Source: Isoetes taiwanensis (taxonomy: Eukaryota; Streptophyta; Lycopodiopsida; Isoetales; Isoetaceae). Taken from it: a DNA stretch of 64,000 nucleotides. Below are positions 21,514 to 33,247 of the stretch, in pieces. A program made the position numbers and the translations under genes. The stretch lies in assembly GCA_021234155.1 (NCBI GenBank), contig JAJEKV010000053.1, positions 6,044,488-6,108,487 on the forward strand. The letters run 5' to 3'. Position 1 is the first letter of the stretch; the number at the start of each line of letters is the position of its first letter. The notes under the pieces were generated by a model. That model worked only from the letters and a program-made list of their open reading frames with translations. It did no database searches and was not told where the DNA came from.

Positions 21514-24500
21514 TCAGAGATCTGACAAAATAGGAGCTTGAAGTAGACCTCGAAGATAATCACCAACCTCAAGACTTTTAGTAATGTGTCGTTGAATATT
21601 CCAAGCACTATCTGCAGAAAAATCATAAAGGGCAAGTTATAAGAGTTAAGAAACATTAACAGATAGAGGAGAATAGAAATGGAGCAGATCAGAAGTAGCA
21701 GCCATAAAAGCTTAGATCGATGTGGCAAAAATGACAATAATTCTTTTGCTCCACCACCAACCCAAGACAACTAAATTGTTTGTGAACCTACCAACACCAA
21801 ATTGGTTTAGACGACAAACTTCATGAGCTAGATGCATGTGTCATCGTGTTTTATGCAGAAAATATGATTATAGCTAATCTTCAAAAGCATGTAAGTTTGA
21901 AACTATGGACATGAGTGTATTTTCAAGTATGGAATAAATAGGCAAACTTACGTTATTGATCAATGAAAAACATTTCGTTATAGCCAGGATATGAAAGAGA
22001 AGGTTAACCTGCTCATTATTGACGTAATCTTAGAACACATGCACCTAAATAAATGCACCTAGCTATGTTAGGATTTATCATATTACTGAGAAAGAAACAT
22101 TCTTCAGACATCGAGAAAGAAACATTCTCGTACCTATGTTATAATGGCACCTACTAAGTTATCGTCATTGAGCTCTGCCACGCAGCTCAGTTGTAATATC
22201 ATTGCAGTTAGTACATGCCACGTAATATCACCTGATAGGGCCCATGTTAGTCCTCCATCAAGCATTTTTTCATCAAACAATAAAGAACCCTGAATAGAAA
22301 GAAGATGACTGACTTCCCTTGTAAGACGATCTGTGGAGAGTTTGACCTAGAAAAAAGAAAGCAGACTTTCATTTTGGTATGCTATAATAAATTGCAGTTC
22401 CATGGCCACATTTATAAGAGCTGATGGCCTTTTTGAGAAGTTCATCCATTCATGCTTTATGGTTTACAAAGAAATGCATGATTCCAAGAATCCCATTGCT
22501 TGTCAAATGAAGAGTTACAATAAAACTCATATGAAGTAAAAGCAGGGTATTGCTAGTAAACCCTAGTAAATCATGTGCATGACCATGATAGACATAAGTT
22601 GTTTGTATTGACAGGAGGACCAAAAGGTTCAAACTACTCACCTGGTTGGTGATGGAAACTGAATAAGTAAATAAGTTGAACATTGATATCTGCAGCACAT
22701 GAAGAGAGCAGCAACCTATTGTTAAGAAAATGCATTACATCATGTGTATTGCATGACATGTTAGATACAAAAGTAAGATCACAAAGAACTTACGGTCTCA
22801 GTTGATCGAAGAAGCTCCTCACACATGCAAAGTTATAGTGCTCCTCCAAGTGAGCTTTGAATTCCCGCTTGAACAGTCTGTTTAAAGAAATGATAAACCT
22901 TAAAAATGGCAAATATTAAAACGTATAGTTGTTGTAGCTCTACTGCCAGCATCTAAAAAATACTTTAAGATGATTGTCTAGCGTAAGAGAATTAGAACCA
23001 TAGGTCTGAAGAGAGTTTATTCTAAAACCCAGAAAATCTTCATCATGAAGAGCTGGAACAATACAATAAAATTGCTTGCCTATGGACAGGCTTGCCTCTA
23101 TGGCACAACGACCAAGAGCCTACTGCAATAGGCATGAAATTTGCTGAGGAAAAGAACTAACTGGCGCACAGAATGGTCAGTTCACATCTTCTACATCAAT
23201 ATGACTTATTAGACAAAATAATTTTAATGCCTCGTCTTTTCCTTGGAACTGCATGGCCCATTTCGTGCAATCATGTTAGAAAAGACTCACCTCTTCCTGG
23301 AAGAAATAATGCTTTCTAGATACAAAAGAAAGAAAGAAAAAAATGCATGAAGAATGGAAGATAAATGAATTTGGTCATGTCTTAACTGCATACAATGCAT
23401 GAAGAATGGAAGATAAATGAATTTGGTCATGTCTAGAGAAGAGAACTGCATGCCGAAAGGGGTTTTCCTTAGAGAAAGAACTAACCTGCTAATAATACTA
23501 CAAAAGAAAAGAAAGAGAGTTCTTCCCCATCCATGGCAGGACGAAAGCTTGTGATGGATTAGAACCTAGGCCAGATGATTGGAAATAAATGCACCTAGCT
23601 ATGTTAGGATTTATCATATTACTGAGAAAGAAACATTCTCGTACCTATGTTATAATGGCACCTACTAAGTTATCTAAGTCGAGGAAATAGAATCAGAGTC
23701 ACATATTGAACAATAACATGCGATCATAAGTTTAGGAAAAAATGAAGTCCATAGAAAGGTTACCACGGTGGTGTCAAATAGAAAGGTTGGAAAAAATCCA
23801 TCGATAGTCGGCAACTTTACTAACCGAGAAAACTTGCATGACGCACCTCCTCAATCGCATTGGGTGATTACGATGTGCCCTTTGTGACGCTTTGATTATC
23901 AGCTTGTGGATTCCAGTCCCGCTCATAGAAAATCACCGCAAAATATAGACCACATTATTCATGAAAATCTGTACATTGCATAAACCAGCTTCTTCCAGAA
24001 CCATTCAACAAAACATCACTATAGCCGTTGCTTCCAAAAGAAACGACAGAGATGAAAGGTAATCCATATCCTAAGGCATCGTTCGACCGGTGGAATGCAC
24101 TTGAAATACATGTCGACTCGGTTGGTCCAAAAGTCTGCAGATGCCATCGCCAGCCCATCCCATAGCTGGAGCTGAAAATTTCTAACAAAGAAGATGATTT
24201 AGGCTTTTATACATGGTCGGGTCATGCATCCGAGGCTATATGACAGATCGTATGAAGAAATAGATGACCTCCTCTGGCATGCTTTGGAGCCATGGCAGAA
24301 AAAGCAAGAAATCAACAAACCCAAATAAGCAAGATCAGCCCCATCAAAATGTAATGTAATCGTATTTTCTCGCAAGTGACTTGAGATACATTCTTACCGA
24401 AGGATTTTGAAGCAGATAATCTTTAGTTCGCTAATGCAAACCCATGAAACTCTTTTCGAAGACGGAAGTTTGCATAACCGATGCGTAATATGAAAATATC

Positions 24501-26865
24501 GGCCATGCCACCAATTCTTGCTAGATTTGTGGAGAGAAATCTCCTTTCTCGGATATGCATGCCGAGATCTTCCGACAGATAAAGAAGATCTAGCCGTCTC
24601 CTCACACATGAAGAAGGGCAATCCGAACCCTCGAACCCCTAATTTTTAGTCCAGTATTTCTTTTTTTGTTCATCTCATTTTTGGTTCATCTGGAAAAAAT
24701 TCCGGCAAACAAAAAACCCCAAACCATAGCAAAATAATCTAAAGAAAAAATCTAAAAAGTTTTTGGGGTTGCCGGAAAAACCAAATTTAAACAATAGATA
24801 TGGACTCAATATTGCATGCATTTTGCTTTGCCTCATGCCCCTATCTAGCTTGATGCTGCAACCCCTGGTTCCTCTAGGCCTTAACATCACAATATGCTAC
24901 CCAGTTCCAACAAAGCAGAACACTCGGAATATGATATGTACCAACTCATACTATCACTGTAACTTGATCATCCAAAAGTTGTAAAATAAACAGGATGTCC
25001 AAGAAAAAAAGAACATAAACAGATTGGCATAAATGTGATGGATTTGAACCATCAAGTCACCTCTAGTTCTATTCAAATGAAGTAAAAAAGCTACTTAGTT
25101 GCCTGACATCAATAGTTATAGCATCTTGCATAGTTGTATCATGTATGGAAGCAACAGAAAAGAGCAAATAGAAATTAGTATTGAAAGCTTATCGAGACAT
25201 GCTTTTAGGAATCAATTTGAGACTAAGTAACCACAATGAAGTGAGGACTTACAAACATAAACAGAAAAGTCATTACCTGCAGAATGGCTAAGCAACAGTT
25301 TCTGGATCACAAATGCCACCATTTAAAGCAAAGATCACAGTTTCTGAGAGAGACTCACCTCATTACTAACCTTGAATTCTAACAAATGTCAATTGGATGT
25401 TAATATTGCAACAGATCAAAGGCAGCTATAACGTTGACAATTGTGGCCAATGACCTTTAAGCTATACACCACTTCAATAAAATGCCAGATGCTGCCAGTA
25501 TGCCTTTCTACGGTTGAATATATGAATACCTGGTAATACAAATGTAATTTTATATTCTTACCTCATCGCACATTTGGTTATCATGGTATCTGCTGAAAGA
25601 ATATGCAGGAAAATATGCAGATCACGCCTTGGATCTTTTTCTCTTAAAGGAACTCATAAAGATTTGAGCTTTAAATGCCCTCCACCATTCTAGACTTCAT
25701 AAAATAACCTGCAAAGCCATCTTCAGTGATGGAAAACCACCAGCCAGCCTGTTAAGAAAGAGAGAATTTGTATACAAAACAATACAAAAAGCATATAACA
25801 CATGACTTATTGCGGTGCATAAGGAGTATAAAGTAAGATTGAGAAGGATCCTAAAGTGAGCAAAATTAAACACATTGCCAAAAATGAAAATCCAAGAAAT
25901 AAAACTTTGGCACTTACTGCACAATGATGCAATTGGACAAATTGATACCTATTAATAACGTACACAATATTATCATAGTTCGCACCATGGAAAATGGTAT
26001 TTCGACTGCAGTACAGAACCTTTTTCGATATTCATCTTCTTATTGAAGTCCATAAATTCTGGACTGCATTGAATGGGAAAAAAAACGACATGTTGCAGAT
26101 AGCAGATAAAAGACATGCATGAGTAGCAGAATTGAATGTCAAAAGAGGACCTGAAAAGTAGAGATACTCATAAAATTTAAAGATATGAATAAATCTGTAG
26201 AACAAAACTGAAAATTTGACGCTTTCCAGATATGACCTCAGATCCAAAACTGAGTTTGATCCTAAAATAGGCGAAACATCACCAAGAAGCAGAATGTAAG
26301 CTTTGTTAAAGTACCAAATCATACTGGTCAAATAAGGCCCTAATCACAAATAAGTCATGACTTGACAACAAATTACCTTTCTAGAGAAGATTCCAAGTTG
26401 TCACACCACATCTCTTTGGATAAGCCTCTGCCTTGAATGCCTAAAGAAAACGACAATGATACTATGAATTCATGGTGTCACAAACTGGCATCACATCTAT
26501 ACTTGCATAGATTAGCACTATTAGAAGGATTTATCATGCGACCAAGAACCCAACCTTCAGTTTGAAGAATTGTTTGGGGTGCTTGCCCTATGTAACCATC
26601 CACAAATCAAGAATAATAATGCTGATTTGAAGCTAAAGTTGCTGATGGATAGCTTCTGTATACAAATAACCTCTATGTCTTTTCATTTGCGTGGTTGGAG
26701 TGCAAATTGATAAAACCCTGCACATAATGCACATATAAACATGTGAAGAGACTCGGATAAACACCTGCAAAAGACTGGAACTATAAATCACCTGCAAATC
26801 TAGAAAACTCCCAACTTTACTCTTTCTTTCTTGTCTATGTCGATTACGAACAAAGCTCATGCATT
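21514..26865 (-). CDS. Unidentified multi-exon gene (minus strand, partial model)
   Basis: I do not recognise the protein, but several stretches behave as exons with AG acceptors and GT donors. In transcript order: about 26865-26793 (SFVRNRHRQERKSKVGSFLD), 26440-26377 (IQGRGLSKEMWCDNLESSLE), 26063-26019 (PEFMDFNKKMNIEK), 25748-25709 (AGWWFSITEDGFA), 22877-22794 (LFKREFKAHLEEHYNFACVR), 22689-22642 (ISMFNLFTYSVSITNQ), 22346-22232 (VKLSTDRLTREVSHLLSIQG, then a GGLTWALS end) and a terminal exon 21611-21514 (SAWNIQRHITKSLEVGDYLR, stop TGA). The 22689-22642 and 22346-22232 exons join in phase. Other joins are not all phase-consistent, so exons are missing or misplaced, or the gene is decaying. Exons average under 100 bases, with introns of 0.1-3 kb. 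Function unknown. Confidence 0.45.
22054..22165. repeat. Duplicated intronic segment (copy 1)
   Basis: AATGCACCTAGCTATGTTAG and following sequence recur at 23586-23677. Copy 1 has an extra internal duplication around GAGAAAGAAACATTCT. Confidence 0.8.
23586..23677. repeat. Duplicated intronic segment (copy 2)
   Basis: Second copy of the 22054-22165 segment without the internal duplication. A separate 50-base tandem duplication (GCATGAAGAATGGAAGATAA...) lies just upstream at 23343-23440. Confidence 0.8.
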
Positions 26866-26899
26866 TTGCTGATTTGCATGTTGCAGGCCCTTGCATGCC

Positions 26900-27860
26900 G
26901 TTTGAAGGTAATATTTTGCTTTTTTCTATTCCTTCCAAGTGATTTAGCACTAACACAACTATCGCAGCTATATACTCTGATCTTTCACAGCCAGCCAACA
27001 TCTAAAGATGATTCAATCTCGATTTTACGGCCAATACCTTGCCATAACATTTTACAAATGATATTCCAAGTGATTTACCCCTTTTTTTCTTCTCCTTCAG
27101 CCCAAAATCTTAGTCCCTGCACAACTTGAGCATAGGTTTAAGGAAAACTGGCATCAGCAGAAATGTTAGTAGAATGACCATCCTAGATCCGGCCATGGCC
27201 GCTCCAAAACTCCACTGCAAAACCTAAACGTCACATTTAGAGGAGGGAATCGATCCCGATGAGTAGCTGAACCCAAATGGAATAATAATTAAAGGAAAAT
27301 AACGTCTCCAAAATTACCTCTGCCGGATTTTCAAATCTCTGATCACGAAATTCCGCTTTTTTGCTGGATTTTAGTGTCTACAGGCGGCCGGAAAAAAGAG
27401 GACACACCCCCAACTGCAACTGAAGATGTCAACACTCCAAATAGGGATTGTGTCAAAAGTTGTAGGGGGTTTCCATGGCAGAAGGGAGACAACTTGAACT
27501 CCATAGCCAGTGATATGATTATTTTTCCTATAGAAATGTAGGAACACTGGCAACCTAGGTTATACTGTGGCAATGGGCCCCCAATGCCTCAAGACATGCT
27601 GGAATGAGAAGAGAGTTCAATGGCTAGCCAAATGGAATATACAAGAGCACAGGGCATACATGTGTAAACAGAAAAGGATCAGCATAGCTTGAGGTAGTAC
27701 CTTGGTGCTTGCTTCCTCAGTAAGCTTTGGGATGTCAGTGCCATTGAAGAGGTCAAGACAACACATTACCAGCACCACATAAGCTCCACATTGGAAAGGG
27801 GTCCGCAATGCTACATATGTACCCATTTGCCCATGAAAAAGTGCAGTCTCATCGCTTTGG
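26900..27860. other. Intergenic, no gene supported
   Basis: May contain the 5' end of the minus-strand gene ending at 21514; an ATGGCCGGATCT near 27203 on the minus strand is a possible but unsupported start. Other short frames look random. Confidence 0.4.
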
Positions 27861-27937
27861 TTCGCACAAGTGCACGCCGTCTTCGAATTGAGGCATGCAA
27901 ATGGATCAGGGAGCCATGCTAATATAGGCTTTGTTAG

Positions 27938-28126
27938 TGCTGCCAAGTGGGAGCCATTGAAGATGAATGTCACACTCTTCAGAGCTGTCTGGCATATGGT
28001 CAAATCCGAACATATTATGTTGAGTTGGTTAGGCCCATCCAGCCAGCTGCTACATATGATATTGAGCATGGGTTTATTACAGTTGCTGGGATCATACCTT
28101 CAGGAGGTCATGGATATGCAGGCTCA
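27938..28126 (+). pseudogene. Unidentified exon-like fragment
   Basis: A plus-strand open segment reads IRTYYVELVRPIQPAATYDI then EHGFITVAGIIPSGGHGYAG and stops at a good donor (GCTCAG|GTATGT). It looks like a coding exon fragment stranded among transposon debris. No family assigned and no continuing exon found. Confidence 0.3.
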
Positions 28127-28579
28127 GGTATGTCCCCAGGCATTCACTTAATGTGTATATATTTCATGATGTATATTTGTATAGTTTGTTACCATTCTTA
28201 TTATTGCCACAATTTTCAAAAACCCTTTGGGGCAGGGGTTTCTTAATCCAGACAGTAATACATTTGCTGCGCTCCTTTATTGACTCCCATAGGCCGATTG
28301 GTCTCCATGGACAATGAAAACCATTTAATTCAATTCAATTCAATTCAATTAGAAGACTGCATTGGCACCTTCAATTTTTCTATACAAAAATGCACATACA
28401 GAATTATTATGCAAGCAAACATGTGCAAAGCCAAAGCAGAAAACACCTCTATGTGGCCGCATATTACTTTTCTCATATAAGTTCAAAATTCTATTACAAA
28501 TACTCAGATGTGGATAGGTTGGATCCATATATCGATTTATATGATGACATTCAATAGCACAAATAATAGGAGCACATCA

Positions 28580-29225
28580 TTCTAGGTAGGGACTTTGATG
28601 CATATATATGAACAGAGTAATCAACAAAGTTCCTCTTCAATGATATGTTACAGTTTCATATGGCAGAAGACTTTTAGTCACCCACGTCGGACAATAGAGA
28701 CCATCTTGTCATGCGATTAAGAAGGTGGTTTCTTTACATATGCAACATCTTTGACTTGCTTATCTGCAATAGTCTCATATAGTGGCCATCCGTCTCCTTC
28801 TATCCCACTTTCAGGTTGTATGCAGTCAAACAATACGAAGCCTTTCTCGAAGGAAAGAATGTATAGTACATTGTGGAGAATCAATGGAAAATATTCTACC
28901 TCCTTGATCGTCACCCTAGAACATTTTGGAGAAGAGTACTGTAGAAACCTATGTAACCTGCGTGCAACATCTCTTCAAAACAGTGGATGAAGTACCTGAT
29001 GCAACTTTCTTCGACCCTAATGGGAACCAACACAGATGGATCCAACATTAGTTATAACAGAGACAGATGCCGCTAAAGGCTTGCAATATCTCGCAAATGG
29101 AAAGGCCTCAGACTTAGATGGCATGCAGACATAATTGTTAAAGTGGGTTGGATTACAGATTGTCCCCATCCTGGCTAGTTTGTTCAATAGGGCACTTCAA
29201 CAGCCACATGCATACTCTGCTCAGG
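28580..29225 (+). pseudogene. LINE-type reverse transcriptase debris
   Basis: Short, stop-broken plus-strand matches to LINE proteins: an endonuclease-like GRDFDAYI near 28590, and a reverse-transcriptase start with GLQYLANGKASDLDGMQT, stop, then LLKWVGLQIVPILASLFNRA (about 29070-29205). The NGKASG-DG and LLKW spacing is typical of non-LTR retrotransposons. Old and inactive. Confidence 0.5.
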
Positions 29226-30473
29226 CACCAACACACAGTCCACTGCACTAGATCTGCCCCTTGGTTCCTCCTGCCTGTAAGTGCGCTTGTGGGAGAATGG
29301 CCACTGTGCCAGCCCATCGCAAATTACCGAGTTAAAGATACCGTAGAGCAAAAGCAACTACCTACCACCGCATGTGACCTAATTGCCACCTAATACCCAT
29401 GGCCAAGCTCCTTTAGGGTGGCGCAGCTGTAACATATTGTCAGCCAAGGGGTCAAATTTCGTGGGCCATTGCAACCCCATGCGTGTTACATTGAAGTCTC
29501 TAAGAAGTATGTCACTGCATAATTGCTTGTGTTACTGTATGTCATCATATAGATCGACATAGGGGTCCAGCCTATCTACATCCGAGTGTGTGTGATAGAA
29601 GATTTTCTTGGCATGTGGGAAGTAGCAGGCTGCCACAAAGAGAGGGCTGCCACTGCAGTTTTGCAAGCACATCCACAGGTACTGGTTGTGCATGTCTGTC
29701 TTGCATAGGAAGATTGGTTGTGCCAGGGCTGTCTGGTAATAGCAAGCAACCTTCCCCTATCCCAGCTTTCTTGTGCATTTATTGAAGACTACGTAGTGCT
29801 GGTATCCTGGCAAGTCAAGAAGCTTGTGTCTTGCATGCTCCCATGTTGCCATGAGAAAGATGAGGTCCATATCTGCGGTAACCAAGTGAGACTATCTCCT
29901 TTCTGCTATAGAAAGCCCCAACAATTCTAGGAGACAAACACAAGGATAAAATTCTTATTTGTTAGCAGGACTCTGCAGCTGTAGATTCAGTGGTGGCAGC
30001 AGAAGGGGGCGGTAGAAGTGGAAGCAACATGTGGCATGCGTGCAATGGAAGGTGAGGCAACCAGAGCAGGGCGTGCGGCTAGTGAAGTAGGGATATGGTC
30101 AGAAGCAGTCGGGGCCTCAACAGAAGGGCCCTGATGGTTTGCAGCATTCACAGCAGCGTTTGGCAGCCGAAAGATCTGCATCTTGCCCTGATCAGTCCTG
30201 CAACATTCCCTTGTCTGCGGACGCTCTTAACTTTGGTCAGGTCGTGCTTGCGATTTTCCTATTGTGCTGGAGTAAAATCTCAATCAATATACATGGCGAC
30301 CCCCTTCAGCTGCTTGCCCTAATGCAATATAGCTGCTTGCACTTGCACATCTGCAACCGTGAATGTGACCATCAGGTAGCAATTAGGGCACTGGGCACCA
30401 TGGAAGCTTGCCTTAACAATGCGCACCGGCATATGGAACATCATTCAGGCGAGGATCAACTTTTGGAGAGGAG

Positions 30474-31498
30474 CTAGTTGATGAGGTTCTCCCCTGCTTC
30501 TTCTGTTAGGCCACGTACGATCACATTATAGATTCTGCATCTGAGCTCCTGGGTCAACGACGTAGTAGATGCTATTTGCAGTCTGCGGGGTGTGAGATGT
30601 GGCCTACGCTGTGATGGTGGTAGCATGGAAACAGCTTGGCGGTGCAGCAGTTGGCAGCCCTTACTTACGTCGCGCGGGCTTTTGAATGTGTGGATTGCCA
30701 GGTCTATGCAGCGGCCTCTCCTTCCCAAAGTCGAGAGCTTATCTCTTGCTGGAATTCTTGCTGCCTTGCCAATTCATGTATGCACTACTGCAGTTGCTCG
30801 TGAGCCTCTTGCATGGAAGCCCTTGCGTTGTTGGGTGACAGCTGCACGTAGCTCCTTCACCTTTAGATCTCAAGCAGCAAAGCTATGCTCTAGTTTCTGT
30901 ACGCATGAGTCAAGTGCAGGCTTCACTACCAAGCCATTACTCATGTTTCGACTCTACTGAAGGGCTCTTAGCTATGATTGGGTCTCTTCAAATGTGGCCT
31001 AAACCCTTCGCACCATAGCAGCGGTCTCCACACCTTCCAATCGAAGACAGGAGATGGTTGCCATCATCTCCTGCTCATAACATTGCTTGTCCTGTATCAT
31101 GGCTTTTATGGTGGTGGATAGGGAGTCCATGTGGGCCTGTAGGTCAGCAAGGCCCTGATTGTCCTGCTTCCTTTCGAGTGCGCCAAGAAGATGTTGTCTT
31201 CCATCTGCTGTGTGCAGATCTCCATCTCTACAACTATTTGTTTCTCCGTAGTCAATTGGTTTCTGAGTACTTGGGGTACTGAGGACTGCATCTCTTCTAT
31301 CAGGCCTATAATTCGGGTATTGCTACTCTCAATTCTCGCCTCAAGTTGTTTCCAGACCTCCGTTAATGCTTGATGTGTCGCCGGATCTGAGCAGCAACCA
31401 ATTGCCTGCTGAACGGTCTTTGTTGATTGGGCCTTTGCTTGTGCCTCCCTTCCCATGGAAGAGGCTTTCCCTTGCTTTTGCTGTCTAGTCTGGCCCAT
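30474..31498 (-). pseudogene. LINE ORF1-like debris (minus strand)
   Basis: On the minus strand a Lys/Gln-rich start (MGQTRQQKQGKASS) is followed by a predicted coiled coil (TEVWKQLEARIESSNTRIIG). Further along comes CRIYNVIVRGLTEEAGENLI, which matches the RRM-like segment of L1-type ORF1 proteins. Frames are broken in several places. Opposite orientation to the debris at 28.6-29.2 kb, so two insertions are likely. Confidence 0.4.
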
Positions 31499-32678
31499 TT
31501 TCGTGGTGACTCGTCCACTTGTTCCTCGCAGCAGAGCTCGTCATGCGAGGGGTTGTCAAGTTGCGGGTGTGCCTGGGCATGGGACTGGGTCTGGGGTTGG
31601 GTGTGGTTTGATGGGTGTCTCCATCCAAATTGGGATCGGAGGAGATGACTATATAAGTCACCATATATACGTCGCCATGGCTGTTTGGGATTGCGGGATG
31701 AGGTCCACATAAATTAGGGCAAAGCAAAGTGTTGCTCATAGGGCCTTTGGATGTTTAGAATCTAGAAAGAGGACTTAAAAATGTCATTTGCACAACAATT
31801 TAATTTGGGCCATGGGAACCTAGTGAGAGTAGGCAAGATCTTCTCGCCAAAGGTTAAGCGGCGCCACTAGCGAAGACCCTGCCGAAAACAGGCCGGAAAG
31901 AAAAAATCGGTAGCAAATTTCAAACCCTTTTTCTCGTTGTCCTGAACATTTCTTCCCGACGAAAATTACTCCTTCCGGAAAATGGTGTAGAGACGAACGC
32001 TGTTGCACGACATCTTAGATAAAGAATTTGTTACAAAAACTGCGAATCTTTTGTACATAAATTTGAGGGAACATTGTCCTCCTGTGGTCGGCTGCAAGTT
32101 CCAACTTAAAGTAATTCAAGTTAATGGCCTGCTACATTCTACTATTAAGTCAGAAACGGAAGCAGCTGGTTCAAAATACAGAACAAAGGAATCCAGCAGT
32201 TTTGCTGAAGAGCTGAAGCTACTGTGTAAAAAGGGGAGATTGAATGCTGCAGTTCTTATTTTAGAATCTATGGAGCAGCGAAGCCTTCAAGTGGATGTTT
32301 CTTGCTATACTAGTATCTTGGTAGTATGCTCAAAAACGAAGTCCCTGTACAAAGGAAGGCAAGTCCATGCATATTTTGTCAAAGCTGGATTAAATCCAAA
32401 TATTTTGATATCAAATGTCCTTATTGACATGTATGGCAAATGCAATTGTGCAAAACAAATATTCGAGACAATGCCTGAGCGAGATGTTATTTCATGGAAT
32501 ATAATAATTTTGGGTTATGCCAGGGATGGTGATGTTAAACAAGCCATGAAGGTCTTCGGACAAATGGTAGATGATGGTTTGAAGCCGAATGGGGTGACAT
32601 ACGTTTTGAGTGCATGTGCTGGATGGTTGGAACTGTGCAAGTATGTACATAGTCAATTTGTTAATAGTGGAATTGATG

Positions 32679-32694
32679 CCCGGGGGTGTCACTT
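32679..32694 (+). repeat. Left terminal inverted repeat of the 17.5-kb transposon
   Basis: CCCGGGGGTGTCACTT, exact inverse of 50133-50148, preceded by target duplication AATTGATG. Confidence 0.9.
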
Positions 32695-33247
32695 CTATAT
32701 ATATGGATACGCCATGTGCGTTACGAGGGTCCAAAAAAACCCCTTCGTATACGGAATTTCTCTAAGAAAACCCCATACCATACGTTTTAATGTTTCCAAC
32801 TTTTATCTATCCCATATCGTATTTATACCGCTTATTTTTTGTAATATTGATGACCCTTCTTGTATAAATACAAATTCAACTTAACACATCGCATACCCCT
32901 TATCATATAAATACGAAGATGTTAATAGAGGAGAATATATTAAAATGAGATGTTAAGAACATTTGTTCTAGTATAAGTATTTCTTAAAAAGGTACAAGGT
33001 AACACAAAAACTTTGGGAACAATCTACCAAACTCCTAGTCCCAATATGCCACTTGATATATCTTTGTAATGGAGCAATCTGAAATGCCAAAAACATACAT
33101 ACATTTCAAGTCAATTTGAAATAAATAAGGCAATATTATAACAATTTGAAAAATCAAAACTTACATCTTATATAGTGGAGGGCATAGCGCAACTCTATCC
33201 AAGCTTTTGCTTCCCTGCAAGATAAGTGAAATAATTAACAAATGAAT

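Noticed and set aside
23955-24621. Two minus-strand ORFs (MLEIFSSS, MRRRLDLLYLSED)
   Set aside because: Open for 60-77 codons but with no splice context or family signal; treated as intronic DNA of the unidentified gene.
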